A DNA stretch of 64,000 bases from NCBI GenBank assembly GCA_014529385.2, contig CM043963.1:95246412-95310411 (forward strand), given 5' to 3'. A model generated the notes under the pieces. It worked only from the letters and a program-made list of their open reading frames with translations, had not been told where the DNA came from and did no database searches. The position numbers and the translations under genes are program-made. Positions 11,126-22,260 of the stretch are shown in pieces (position 1 is the stretch's first letter; every line of letters begins with the position of its first letter). This DNA is from Adiantum capillus-veneris (taxonomy: Eukaryota > Streptophyta > Polypodiopsida > Polypodiales > Pteridaceae).

Positions 11126-11848
11126 TCAAAACTCTTGAATGATGGCTTTACCGCCACGATAGACTGCCCATTTGCCCTGTTTACGAGCTTCATGCATCTT
11201 TTTGAGCTGGCTTGCTTTGTGCTTGAGTTGGTTTGTAGTCAATTCTTAGGCAATCCAAAGCTTTGTCCCCTTGAGGTGATAAGATTGGCGTAGCAACCTC
11301 GTCCATTCTTCTTTGTTCTTGAAAGTGAGGATGCATTGGCCAGGGGGCACACGGCTACGTGTGTCGTTGATCCAAGAGACCGTGTCAGGCTCGATGTTGA
11401 TTGGTTGAAGAATGTTATTGAGCTTGATGATGGATTCTTCGAAGGAATCCTCCTCGGTGCACCATTGTGAGGGGAGTCCTCCAATCCTAATTTTGAGGGC
11501 AAGGGATTCTTGTATCCGGAATTCTCGTAAGACTGCTTGTACTTCGCTCTCAATCTTCTTATGCGCTGCCTCATTGGCTTCTTTCTAAGTTGTCTTGACT
11601 GTCTCAGTGAGAGAAGCTTCAACTTCGAGTTTCTTTGCGAGCAAGGTTTCACTCTCCGTTGCCTTTGTATCCTCGAGCTTACACAAGCGCTTTTTCAGTT
11701 CAGCATTCTCCAAAACAAGTTCTTGGATCTGAGCCTCTAGGGATGTGATCCGTGCGTCTTGGCAAGCGGCGAGATCTTTCTTGGGCGTAGCTGCCACAGC
11801 AAGAAAACTCTTGCGCGTGCCGGAAATCGGTGTGTTGAAGGAAGTCAT
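11126..11848 (-). pseudogene. LINE ORF1-like protein (two in-frame stops)
   Basis: One continuous reading frame of about 240 codons from ATG 11,848 to TGA at 11,126-11,128, interrupted by TAG at 11,585-11,587 and TAA at 11,246-11,248. Order: a leader with SGTRKSFLAVAATP; a coiled coil with heptads (ITSLEAQIQELVLENAELKKRL, residues about 35-60); an RRM-like core (ALKIRIGGLPSQW and ILTFKNKEEW); and a basic C-terminal domain (LKKMHEARKQGKWAVYRGGK). This is the organisation of LINE ORF1 RNA-binding proteins. With only two nonsense changes it is young or recently functional. It is not similar in sequence to the ORF1 at 24,251, apart from the shared layout. Confidence 0.65.
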
Positions 11849-12272
11849 GGCTGAAGAAGCTTCAATCTGCTGTGCGAGAACCTTCGAGTGTGTGGCTGAG
11901 CTCTACTGTGGAAGCCTGCTATGCGAACCTACCCTTGTGGCCTTTTCAAAATGACCTTAGTGTGTGCTCACTAAGTCAAGAAGGCGTTGTCTCTGAGGTC
12001 GGCACCGAGAGGGGGGGTGTCTGAGTGCGCCGCTGTCTCTGAGGAAGTCGAAAGGGCGCTGTCACTGAGGTCAAAAGAGGCCTATCATCAGCTGTCTGAG
12101 GTCGAAAGGCCGAAACAACGCTGCCTGGAGGTGCGACAGAGTTGGGCACTTTGCTGGCTGTCGAGCTGAGGCAAGGGGGGGCAGGGTTGGGGTCTTAACG
12201 CCCTCCCAAGGGCTGTCCTTGCCCAAGGGGGGACATGGTTTGCACAGGGTGGGCTAAAGCTAGGGCAGCGCT

Positions 12273-12275
<3 letters not shown>

Positions 12276-12357
<82 letters not shown>
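12276..12357. repeat. (GA)n microsatellite
   Basis: Pure GA run of about 80 bp, followed by GA-rich low-complexity sequence to about 12,620. Confidence 0.95.
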
Positions 12358-12358
<1 letters not shown>

Positions 12359-14220
12359 GGTGAGTGACGGGGATGAGAGAGAGGGATAATGAGCGTGATT
12401 CAAGAGAGAGAAAGAGGGAGTTAGAGAGAGAGTGAGGAGGATGAGAGAGAGAGAGATAATGAGAGAGAGTGTAAATAATCGTTAGCAGTGGGGGGAGTGA
12501 GAGAATGGGGAAGTTAGAGAGAGAGAGTAAATAATTGTTAGTGGGCGGGGAAAGGAGAGAGAGAGTTGGAGTGTGTGAGGTGTGTTCACACGCCACGAAG
12601 CACGAGAGAGCGACGGAAAGAAGATGAAGAAGGCAAAAGAAGATTCGTCGTAGGAAACTATCCCAACAGACCGTAAAGATCTATCTGACGAGGAGATATC
12701 ATGCACCGAAAGGCACGCTTGTGAATCGAAAAAAAGGCCAAATTTAGTCCGAAAATTAATCGCAACCCTAAAAATCACCTGAAAATCCAAGAAAATCACA
12801 AGAAAAATAAAAAAAGTACTCCGAAAATTCTAGAAATCATAGAAAATCATCAAGAATCACAATCAAACACTTTCGCATAAGCACACCAAAAATAGCAGTT
12901 TTTTTTTAAATACCAAATTTGACAAAATCATCAACCCGACCCTCGAAAATAGCAATCGAGCCCTCGAAAACTAGACCAAGGAGGGCACAAATGCGCTCAA
13001 AATGACGCCGTGCACACAAAACAGCTTGTAAAGATCACACGATATCAATTTTTTATGGAATTAAGCAAAAATTATCAAAAATTTATAAAAATTATCCGAA
13101 AAATACCCAAAAATTTCTGAAAATCCTCCACACATAGGGGATTAGTGCAGCCAAATAAACATAAAAATCACATCAATTCAATTGTCAAATAATTTGAGCA
13201 ATAAAATCCAAACTAGGCAATTAAATCAGTAAAATTAGCGACAAAATTAGGTCAAAGTTTGATTCATTTCGAGTGTGTAAATCCCTGTTTTGAACCATTA
13301 CACACATCAAATATGCAATCAAAATTGAATTAATCATGCACATTAAGCACTTTTTAGGCACACACACACACTAATAATTGGCAGTTTTTACCAATCTTTA
13401 GGTGCACACACAAAAGGGTAAATCTTGTCGAAATTACAATGTGATTTCACAAATCTCTAGTTGGACATCACCACAACACAAACCAATCATCACAATTAAA
13501 AAATCATTAACCACACCTTGATTTTTAGGTGCACAATCAAGGGCAAAATAGTGCACACACACCTCAAATTAGGCATACACACACTTAGTTAGAATGTGCA
13601 CACACTTGATTTTAGTGCACACACACTTACAATTGACCATTCAAGCATGCAATTAGATCAATTAGGCACACAATTAGCAATGTACATTTACCAATTAGCA
13701 ATTGAACTTATCAATTTCATACGCCACCAAATCTGGAGAATTTCGGCATTACGACGGCAAAAAAACGAACAATTCAAAAACATTCGTAGCATCATAGCAT
13801 CAAAATTGCATTGCAATTAACATAGCATTAACATGGAATTGGCATCAACATTCCATCATCTTGGAATATCTACACAATTCTACACATGTTTAGATTCTAG
13901 GGAGGTTGAGAATACCACCTTGATTACCTTGATTACCTTGATTACCTTTCCAACGAAGATCGATTGAACGGTTGAAAGCTCCAATTCTCAGTAGAAAATT
14001 ATTGTGTAAGTTAGAAAAATTAGTGAAATTAGCAAGGGGTTAGTGTGAAATTAGAGTCTGTAAACACACAATTGGTAACATACAGCGACAATTTAGCGAA
14101 TAATGAACACATCGCTTCATGCACACACATTCAAAATCCAGAAAAACATAAACACACAAGTGAAATTAGTGAGGAAACACATCCGATTATGCCACAATTA
14201 CACTAGCGTAGGCCATCATC
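12358..14220. other. Gypsy-A 5' internal leader, A-rich non-coding
   Basis: GA-rich to about 12,620, then A-rich (12,720-13,130) and rich in CACACA words (13,330-13,680). TTGATTACC is repeated about four times at 13,918-13,946. No gene is visible. Its position directly after the primer-binding site makes it the untranslated leader of Gypsy-A. Confidence 0.55.
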
Positions 14221-14239
14221 GTCCCTGACAACGGCGCCA
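14221..14239 (-). other. Gypsy-A primer-binding site
   Basis: Minus strand TGGCGCCGTTGTCAGGGAC begins two bases inside the 5' LTR. TGGCGCCGTTG is the type reported for plant Ty3/gypsy elements primed by tRNA-Asp. Assignment to that tRNA is from memory. Confidence 0.8.
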
Positions 14240-14241
14240 AA

Positions 14242-15183
14242 TGTTGGGGGTTCCATCGTTGCATAGCTCTAATGACCAACAAAATTATCAATCCGGAGGG
14301 ATGAGCTACCCAGCTAGGGCATGGAAACACTCGCACAATTAGTGAGATAATCATGGCAACACGAATGGTGACTCTACAGGTTGAGCTTCTCGGCCTATGG
14401 AGGAGCTAAGACTAATTTCTTTTACACACTGCCTTATATACCTAGGGTCAAAATATGCAATGTCTGGGCACCCAAGGCCTTTAGGGCTCTACCACTTACT
14501 GAATCGGTAACCTAGGCACACTAATTGACCCGTTCTTTATAGCTTGGAACTCCCATTGACTCCGTAACACATTAAAATACAATGGCTATAAATCGAGAAT
14601 TTACAATACATGACCATTTTGGAAACATGTGAAAAATGTGTAACTCCAATCTTTACTGCTTGTTCATATTGATCTTCGATGTGCATCCGTACGTCTTCGG
14701 CCTTTAGCAGCTCCTATTGACTAACATCAAGAGAGCCTTGTGATGATGTTATTACAAGTCATGTAGTGGAGTCAGGACCAAGCAAATAGGGGGTTTAGTG
14801 GCCCAATGTCTCCCTTCGCTTGGTTCTAACCTTTGCTAATAATGAAGGCCAGCTGCACTGGGGTCCAGACCAGGCGAATAGGGGGTTTAGTGGCTGCCCA
14901 ATGTCTCCCTTTGCTTGGTTTTGAACTTTGCTAATGAACGCTAGTTGCAGCGGGGTCAAGACAACTAGGAGAATAGGGGGTTTAGTGGCTGTCGAATGTC
15001 TCCCTTCGCTTGGTTCTGACCTTTGCTCATGAATGCCAGTTGCAGCATGGTCAAGACCAGGAGAATAGGGGTTTTAGTGGCTTCTCAATGTCTCCCTTTG
15101 CTTGGTTCAGACCTTCTTTGATATGCCTTTGTATGGCTTTGATCTTTAGCAGCTTTTTTTATTTGTTGTCGGCTCAGTTAACA
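14242..15183 (-). repeat. Gypsy-A 5' LTR
   Basis: 942 bp, TGTTGGGGG to GTTAACA. Compared with the other LTR it lacks about 400 bp. It has the same tandem array (about 14,770-15,110). GTAAT follows at 15,184-15,188. Confidence 0.9.
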
Positions 15184-16436
15184 GTAATGAAGATGGAGAA
15201 GATGGCAAGCTTAAGCATTGAAGCATGGCTCTTGGTTGGATTTGCATTCCATAGCCAAGAGTGTTGGTGTAGGCTCTCAACTTCTCAACAAGCTTGGAGA
15301 AGGATATGGGTTTCTTGCACTTTCTCCAAGTGAGCATGTGTGAAAAATGAGTGTGTGAGAGAGTGTATACCCCCAAGAACACCTCTTCCTTGTAGTTGAA
15401 GCTTGAAGCTCATTGGACCCCTCTAAGCCTAGCCAATCACATGCATAATGCATTTCAAGAAACATGGGTAGCATTAGGACAAGTCTCCTCCTTATCTCTT
15501 TGAAAGAGAACTTGAAAATATCTAGATATTTGTTGAATTGAACTAAAAGCTCATTGGACCCCTCTTTAGCCAAGCTAATAGGATTCAAGAACACCATGTG
15601 GTTACAGATAGGGAGAGTTTGACAAGTGTCCATGTGCCCCTTGAAAAATGGGGTGCCCTTTGGATGAGTGGAAGGTTAAGTCAAAGATTCCCCTAACTTT
15701 GGTGATTTCCCCCTCATTTTTATGGTCTCTTTTTTACTCCCCATGCATGGGAAGCTTCTCAAGCACCTTCCTCATCAAGAATGATAAGCACCTCAAGCAC
15801 CTTACTCATCAAGCACCTCACTCATCAAGCACCTCAAGTACCTTAGTCACCAAGCATGACAAGCACCTCAAGCACCTTAGTGAGCAAGCACGACAAGCAC
15901 CTCAAGCTTGGGTCGGGTTCCTACCTCAAGCTTGTCCCTAGCTTGTCTAAGGTCCTAGGTCTAAGGACTTTTAACGCTAACTTTTGGAGCTATTTAATGA
16001 ATCTAACCCTAAGTTATTTTAAGCTCCATTATATTCATGTTGCTCTTTGATAGACTATCTCCTTTTTGGACCCCTATTAAGATGTAACCATCTCTCCTCT
16101 TGGTCCCTTTGTTGAGATAAGTCTAGAAGCACTTATTACACATTGCTCTTTGGTAGACAATCTCCTTTTGGACCCCTATTGATATATAACCATCTCTCTT
16201 CTTGGTCCCCTATTGAAATAAGTCTAGAAGCACTTATTACACATTGCTCTTTGGTAGACAATGTCCCTTTGGACCCCTATTGAGATGTAACCATCTCTCC
16301 TTTTGGTCCCCTACTAAGATAGGTCTAGAAGCACCTGTCTCTATTCTAACTCTTATTTCTATTTATTCTCCCACATTAGATGATCAGTTTAATATGAGAA
16401 AATCATTGGATTAGCTAGATATTAGATTTTATGACA
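15184..16436 (-). repeat. Gypsy-B 3' LTR, right fragment
   Basis: Continues from 2,898 once Gypsy-A is removed, and ends GATTTTATGACA at 16,436. It contains a short array of CAAGCACCTCAAGCACCTTA-type units (about 15,780-15,920) and three copies of a unit of roughly 100 bp around CATTGCTCTTTGGTAGAC and GGACCCCTATTGAGATGTA (about 16,030-16,340). Confidence 0.9.
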
Positions 16437-16449
16437 TTATCTCTCTCTT
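16437..16449 (-). other. Gypsy-B polypurine tract
   Basis: Minus strand AAGAGAGAGATAA abuts the TGTCATAAAATC start of the 3' LTR. The relative at 37,116 has AAGAGAGAGGTAA in the same place. Confidence 0.8.
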
Positions 16450-16894
16450 GAAAACATAGTCGAGGACAACTATGTTTTCAAGTCGAGGACGACTATGAGG
16501 TAGAGAAGATAAATCCTAGTTATTAGTCCATGTTTCTTAGCGGATAGAGGATCGCTTTTTACCCTACGACATCATTCCAAAATGGATGACTAATCCATTT
16601 GGTGATCAGGAGACTTAGCTGCCGCAAGCATGTCTGCTCTTTAGTCTATATCATACTTCCAAAGTAGAGTGACAAGTTCTAATTTGTGTTTGGGAGACGT
16701 CTTCATCACAAACATGATCCTAACCATGCATACTTCTTAAATTTTGTGCACAATAAAAGAAAGAGAATGTTCATTTAAAATGATTACTTTAAGGCATCAT
16801 TGTAAGCATTTACAAGGTTCATATTATCCTTAAGCTAAGTTCCTTGCATCCATCTAGCATCCTTAAAAAAATAATTTTTAAATTTAATAAGATA
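16450..16894 (-). other. Gypsy-B 3' untranslated internal region
   Basis: No gene is visible. A short duplication of AGTCGAGGACRACTATG occurs at about 16,459-16,498. It aligns with the matching stretch of the Y element (37,130-37,580). Confidence 0.6.
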
Positions 16895-17101
16895 TCATTG
16901 GATAATTTTATCATTTTTTAATACCTTGTCTTCATGTCGTAGGATGGACTCAGATTGAAGTACTTCTTTCTTATCTTTGATTTTTGGAGGGTCTGCAACT
17001 ATTGATTCTTTTGGTGGTTCTCCTTTGTAAGGCTTACGTAGGCTCTTATGGAAAACATTGTGCATGAGCCAATGGTTGGGAAAATTTAATTGATAAGCCA
17101 T
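16895..17101 (-). pseudogene. Gypsy-B integrase tail and chromodomain region
   Basis: The minus-strand frame MAYQLNFPNHWLMHNVFHKSL leads into KPYKGEPPKE and EVLQSESILRHEDKVL. This is the classic join of the integrase C-terminal segment (FHVSLLK motif) to a chromodomain-type tail in plant chromoviruses. The downstream part of the chromodomain runs on toward 16,780 but is broken by stops. A matching but rearranged copy lies at 37,570-37,850. Confidence 0.75.
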
Positions 17102-18734
17102 CTCATTGATTGGCTTAAGAATTTAAAAAGGACCATAGTATCTTTTTGCAAGTTTAGCATAATACTCTTGGTGGTGCGTAGGATTCTTGCCCGTCGTATG
17201 CCTTAGATGAGCCTTGAGAAACTTTAGCAAGACCCAATCATTTTCCTTAAAGGCTAAGGCTCTTTTGTGCTTAGTAACAGCATCCCTTTTTTCCTTTGCT
17301 TTGAGATGTATATAACCTCTTTAATCTTTGGAAAAGATTTTTGTGAGTCTCGGCTATATTCATCAGCACAGCGAAGATCTTTCCATATACTTTAAGTAGT
17401 AAGGAACTTTTGGATCTTCCCTCTTTAACCTCAAAAGGTGCATTCTCCATAGAAGTATATACGATGTCATTGTACGCATAGTCTATAAGAGGTAGGTACT
17501 TCTCTCATTGATAACATTGATCTACTTCCATGCCATAGGCTTTTGGTAGATCAAGAATTGTTAGACTAATATTTCACTTTGGTCATCCGTTTGTGGATGA
17601 TAGGCTGAAAGAGAAATGTAATCTACTTCCTAGATTCTCAAAGAGACCCTTCTAGAAATTTTTGGTCATTCTAGGATCTTTGTCTAACACTATGGACATT
17701 GGCAAGCCATGATACTTGAAAATTTGAGATCTGAGGAGCATTAGGAAAAGTTTGGACTCAAAAATGCACCTTTCAAAAAGTGGGGATCGGTAATTTTTTT
17801 GCAAATAAGATTAAAACTTATCGGAGGTTGGATATTTAGAATCTTCTCTTCAAATGCTATCTATTGATATATGGCATGCATGTATCGGACATTGCCTTCA
17901 TGTAGATCTAGAAAAAGGTGATTTTAGATTACCGTAACGATAACAAAACCTGGCTGATTGAAAAAAAATGGCATAAATTTCATAGAAGTCATCCAAACTT
18001 TTCGGACCTTGGCTCTTTAGAATCTATTTTTCAAGAACTTTCCAATGATAGGTCATATCATGGGGTTCTAAGCAATATTTAGAGGGGTCTACCGGGTTGC
18101 TTTCTTTTGTACAACTTTGATGATGCGGCACTCTTAAAAGGCCCAAAAATGAGTTCAAAATTTTCCTAATGGGTTGCCATTTGATGTGCCTAAATACTCT
18201 TTTTGATAGGCATAGAGTGTGTTTTCTTGTTAAGCATGTTGACTGAAACAATCCAAGTTGCTTACCTCATTCAAATTTTGACTTCTGGCATACCACACAT
18301 TTTAAAACATACTCTTCATGGTATGTTTACTTTTTATGGTAAGCCAACATACTCCTCGAAGAGTAGATTATGGAATCCCTCTTTGCCCCGCATAAGGAGA
18401 AGCATGGGATTCATACATGACTTTCTTATTGTATGGGTGAGTAACACATGTCCTATCGCTGTTTGGAAGATAACCATCCTTCAAGGTGAATGGTTATTTT
18501 TTCTTCCCTAATGCAAAGGTTGTAATTATGTACTTAAAGTCTCGATCAGTAGCATGCTCATCTATCATAAAATATAGATCATTGTGAGTTGCTATAGACA
18601 CCACATTTACCCTTGGCCTTCGTGAAAGGGCATCAACCACTTGATTGTGCCAGCAATGTGAACAATATGAAAATATTTAAATTGAGAAAGAAAATTTTCC
18701 CAACTCATTTGTTTGTCAAAGAGCTTGGTTGGCA
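17102..18734 (-). pseudogene. Gypsy-B integrase, core replaced
   Basis: Broken minus-strand integrase. The HHCC zinc region is recognisable at about 18,275-18,420 (HASPYAG-like, then KCVVCQKSK), preceded by VVDALSRRPRVN from the RNase H linker at about 18,600. The late core motif AYHPQTDDQSE is at about 17,584-17,610 and the YAYNDIVYTSMENAPFEV segment at about 17,440-17,490. Between about 17,730 and 18,245 the expected catalytic-core coding is missing. Unrelated sequence with an internal diverged repeat stands in its place. Confidence 0.65.
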
Positions 18735-19560
18735 TCATGAAGTTCTTGAGGCTTTGTGATCCATTTGTAGGATGAATGGAGTCCTTAAGAGATAGCGTTT
18801 CCACGTGTCTAGGGCATATAGAATAGCTAGTAGCTCTTTTTTGTATTTGCCTAATACTCGCTTATTAGAGTTGAGTCTTTGACTCTCATATGCTATGGCA
18901 TGCCCTTCTTGAAGCAAAATAGATCCAAGGCAATCAGCACAAGCATCACCTTGGACCTCAAATGGCTTTGAGAGATCTAGTAGTGTGAGCACAAGTTGAG
19001 AGATAAGCTTCTTGTTAAACTTCTCAAAAGCTTCTTGCACTTTTGCAGTCGCAGAATACTTAACAATATTTTTTGTTAAGTCATGTAATGGGCTTGCTAT
19101 TGGCGAGAATTTTTCTATGAAGCATCTACAATATGGACACATACCTATGAAGCTGTGTACCTCCTGTAGATTCCTTGGATTAGGCCATCCTTTTATTACC
19201 TCTAACTTTGTTGGATCCATACGGGTGCCCCCTTTAGAGATTATGTGACCTAAAAATTGAATCTCTTGTAGGAAAAATTCACTTTTCTTTTGATCAATGA
19301 AAAGCTTAATCTCTCTCACAACTTGAAAGATTACCTGGAGGTGTCGCTTGTACTCCTCAAGAGAATTTGAGTGGACTAAACTTATTTTTGTCCATCATGA
19401 GTTTGAATGCATCTGGAGCATTTGTCAGGCCAAAACTTGTAACCTATCAAATAGATCTTCTACCCGCAGCACGGGAAATCTCTTTTTTTAAATAGTGATC
19501 CTGTTTAGTGCTCTATAGTCAACACACATGTGATATGTACCATCTTCTTTTGCGGTAATC
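18735..19560 (-). pseudogene. Gypsy-B reverse transcriptase/RNase H
   Basis: The 18,735-19,319 frame has late RT and connection motifs (FLGHIISKGG, DPTKLEVIKGWPNP, FIGMCPYCRCFI, FSPIASPLHDLTK) and then RNase H (FEVQGDACADCLGSILLQEGHAIAYES, YKKELLAILYALDTWKRYL, QMDHKA). The D of FEVQGDA sits where the first RNase H aspartate is expected. The early RT motif MCVDYRALN is at about 19,505-19,540. Between them the frame is broken and the YLDD box has decayed. The family assignment to Ty3/gypsy is firm. The gene is dead. Confidence 0.85.
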
Positions 19561-20041
19561 GTGAATGGAATGGAGAGGAGCTAGGCCCCACCATTCCTTT
19601 TTCCACCATTCATGCACTTGCCTCATGATCTCCTCTTGTCGAGCTTGTGAAACTCAATAAGGAGGTTTATTAGGCGGTGAGCTTCCTGGTAGGAGCTCTA
19701 TTGCATGGTCATCCTCCCTCATTTTGGAGGTATCTCTCGAGGGATGCAATCAATGAAAACATCTTCGAATTCATTTAGGAAATTAGAAAACTCTAATTCC
19801 TCTTGATTCCCTTTATTGCTACTTGTGAAAAAGATTAGAATCATTTACAGATTCTCTAACAAAAATCATATACGCAGAAATATAGCTTTTGATGGACTTA
19901 TCAAAATCAAACATGTGTGTTCCCAGACTCATTAGCATCTATGTACATGTTCTTTTCCCTGTAGGTGAAGTAGATTCTCCTTCCAGCGAACTTCATGTTG
20001 GAAGCCATGCGTTAAACCATGGTGCCCCAATGATAACATCC

Positions 20042-20413
20042 TCATATTTGAGAAGGGAGATGAATAAATCCTCTTTCTCCACATAGCTTTGGACATGAAG
20101 CAATTAAGGGAGTAACCGAGTTGTCTTGTCCCTTGATAGCTCCATCGGCTTTCAATGTATCTCCCATCTTGTGGGCTTGTATGCCGAGCTTGGTGGTCAA
20201 CTCCGTGGATATGAAGTTGTGAGTTGAACCAAAGTCAAACAAAATAAAGGCATCATGCTCTTACATCTTTCCCCAATCATAGGAAAGGATAAATGCTTGG
20301 CAATGAGCATCCTCTTTTGGAGCTTCAACCATAGAGACTCTAGGCGGCTCATTGCACACATCTCTTTGGGAACAAGCACGATAGGCATGTCCTTTCTCCC
20401 CGCACTTGAAGCA
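20042..20413 (-). pseudogene. Gypsy-B zinc knuckle and protease
   Basis: A CCHC knuckle with intact spacing (C-FK-C-GEKG-H-AYRA-C) lies at 20,376-20,413. About 120 bp downstream on the minus strand is the retropepsin start LFDFGSTHNFIS, then LTTKLGI. The usual D-S-G is D-F-G here, so the catalytic triplet is altered. A stop lies between the two parts. Confidence 0.8.
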
Positions 20414-21222
20414 CCGGTTATCTTTGCGATAACGCTCTAGCTCCTCGAGAGAAAGTCAATTCTTGACTTTGTAGACTCCTTTCTCCTTAGCTTTATTGTT
20501 GTTGATAGATTTTCCTTAGAAACAATTTTGAGCATTGTTCTTCCCCTTTGCTTCATTTCGATCTTTGTTTTCCATGGGCTTGGCATTCCTTTTAGCCCGG
20601 ATTACTTCCCGTAATAGAACTAGGTCGTTGGGAGTTGGCATACTTGGCCATTTCCTCAGGTAATCCCGCATATAATTGTTGCTATTGCTTGGCAAAGTCT
20701 ATTTTTTAAAAGAAAGTATCCTTGAGATATAAATCCCAAAACTTGTCCACATATTTGTGGATAGAATTATGGGGGAGAAGCTTCAAACTCTGTCATTCGG
20801 TAAGCACTTAGTCCTTTGCATCACTTGCAAGGAATTGCTTCATGATGGAAACTCGTAGAGTTTTCCATGTATTTGGGGCTTCACCGTTGGCATGAAGGCT
20901 AGCCCACCATTGACGAGCAGATTTGAAAAGTGCATAGATACATGACGTAGCTTGGAGGATTCTATGAACCCCTCGTCTCCAAAGGCCGCATCTAATTACT
21001 GGATGACGGCCAATACTTTGTCGGTAGCACCAAAGGTGCCATCATAGGCGAGAAAAGAAATACTCTTTCCTCCCTCTTTAAACTTCTTGAGCTTTTGGGA
21101 CTTTTGCCATGTAGGGTAATATTTGTGATGTCCTCCCCTCTTGTATTCTCTAGGAGAATAGTTATTTCTTTCGTCAGAAGAGGAGGAAGGTGAAGAAGAA
21201 GGAGAAGAGGGTGACCTCTTTC

Positions 21223-21627
21223 TTACCCTTTTCTTCTATTTTTTCCTCTCTTCCCTTTTGGAGTGACGAGGAGAAGGACTATGGGTTGACCTTTTCTCTT
21301 AGGAGGAGTTGGCGATTGTCTAGACCGCCGTCTTTGTGGAGCCACATCTTCATAGGAACTTAGGAATTCATTACTTTCTCGTTCTTTGGATTCCTCCTCT
21401 CGTATGGGAGAGATTCTTCTTTTGGGGGTCTCATCAAGAGTCCTCCTAAGCTCTCTCTTCTCTTGGAGAGGAAGGAAAATCCCATAAGCACGAAGTTGCG
21501 GAGTAACTTCGGCTTGCAAAGCAGGGTTGCTCATAGCTTGCTGCAACCTAGTAACAAGATAATTAACAAACATGGGGGCATCATCATTAGCACCTTCATG
21601 TGCAAAATCAAAGTTGTCAATATTCAT
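21223..21627 (-). pseudogene. Gypsy-B gag N-terminal part
   Basis: Open frame of 134 codons from ATG 21,627, the first ORF after the 5' LTR. It starts acidic (MNIDNFDFAHEGANDDAP), has a helical stretch (YLVTRLQQAMSNPALQAE), and then a basic, Ser/Arg/Pro-rich tail (PQRRRSRQSPTPPKRKG). The capsid region that should follow (about 20,420-21,220) is eroded into short frames. Confidence 0.6.
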
Positions 21628-22060
21628 TCTACTCTCTTGTTTATTGTCACCATGCTAATTAAAATTATGTATAAAATTACTTTGTGCTTTGGTACCCTCA
21701 AAAACCTTAGTCGCTAATCTTCTTTACCCTTGAAAACTAGTCCTCAAGCAGCCACACCTGTGGTTTAGACATTGTCGATTGCAAAGACTAGTGGAGAGGG
21801 TCTAACATTGCTCGGTTAATTATAGTTCCTGTTGAATATGCTAGTAGCTCAATAATGGTTAAGCCAAAGGCAAGCCCCGAGAGACTCCATTATTAAGACT
21901 ATCGTTCCCAATGGTGTACCTCAAACTAAGTCCTTATCAACCAAGATAATAGATCCCTCGTCCACTTCCCTATGGCAATAACCAGGCCCAACCTCTCATG
22001 GAAAACTTAAGGACCTCTCTTCTTAAGCAAGAAAAGAGAAACCAACAGCCTTGATAACGA

Positions 22061-22219
22061 TGTAATGGAAATGGCCCATGAACTTTGAGAATAACGGAAT
22101 TAGAAGAATTAAAGAGAGCATTTTTGTGAAACTACTTTGAGAACATAGAGGGTGAACTTAATAAGAGGTAGCAACATAACCATTATACTTAATTAACTTG
22201 GCATGAACAATACTTTTGC

Positions 22220-22260
<41 letters not shown>

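Larger units (their letters stand above)
10912..12275 (-). mobile_element. ORF1-only LINE derivative
   Basis: On the minus strand this carries a coiled-coil/RNA-binding ORF1-like frame (11,848-11,126), a 3' UTR, and a 3' end (10,912-10,940) that matches the 3' end of the full LINE at 28,591-28,619. Both have GGTCAYATNTGACC-type hairpins followed by GGACGATAAT and a microsatellite tail. No ORF2 is present. The 5' boundary is uncertain. I place it at the (GA)n tract beginning at 12,276. The architecture recalls mammalian HAL1 elements, which keep ORF1 and lack ORF2. The comparison is mine. Confidence 0.65.
2899..15183 (-). mobile_element. gypsy-like LTR retrotransposon (Gypsy-A), gag/protease only
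   Basis: LTRs at 2899-4215 and 14,242-15,183 start TGTTGGGGG and end GTTAACA. They are bracketed by GTAAT at 2894-2898 and 15,184-15,188. On the minus strand the primer-binding site follows the right LTR (TGGCGCCGTTG, 14,221-14,239) and the polypurine tract (AAAGGAGGGAA) precedes the left LTR. This fixes a minus-strand direction. Gag-like and protease-like remains are visible (about 9,660-6,057). I found no reverse transcriptase, RNase H or integrase, so it was probably non-autonomous or is internally deleted. An ORF1-only LINE is inserted at about 10.9-12.3 kb. Confidence 0.85.
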
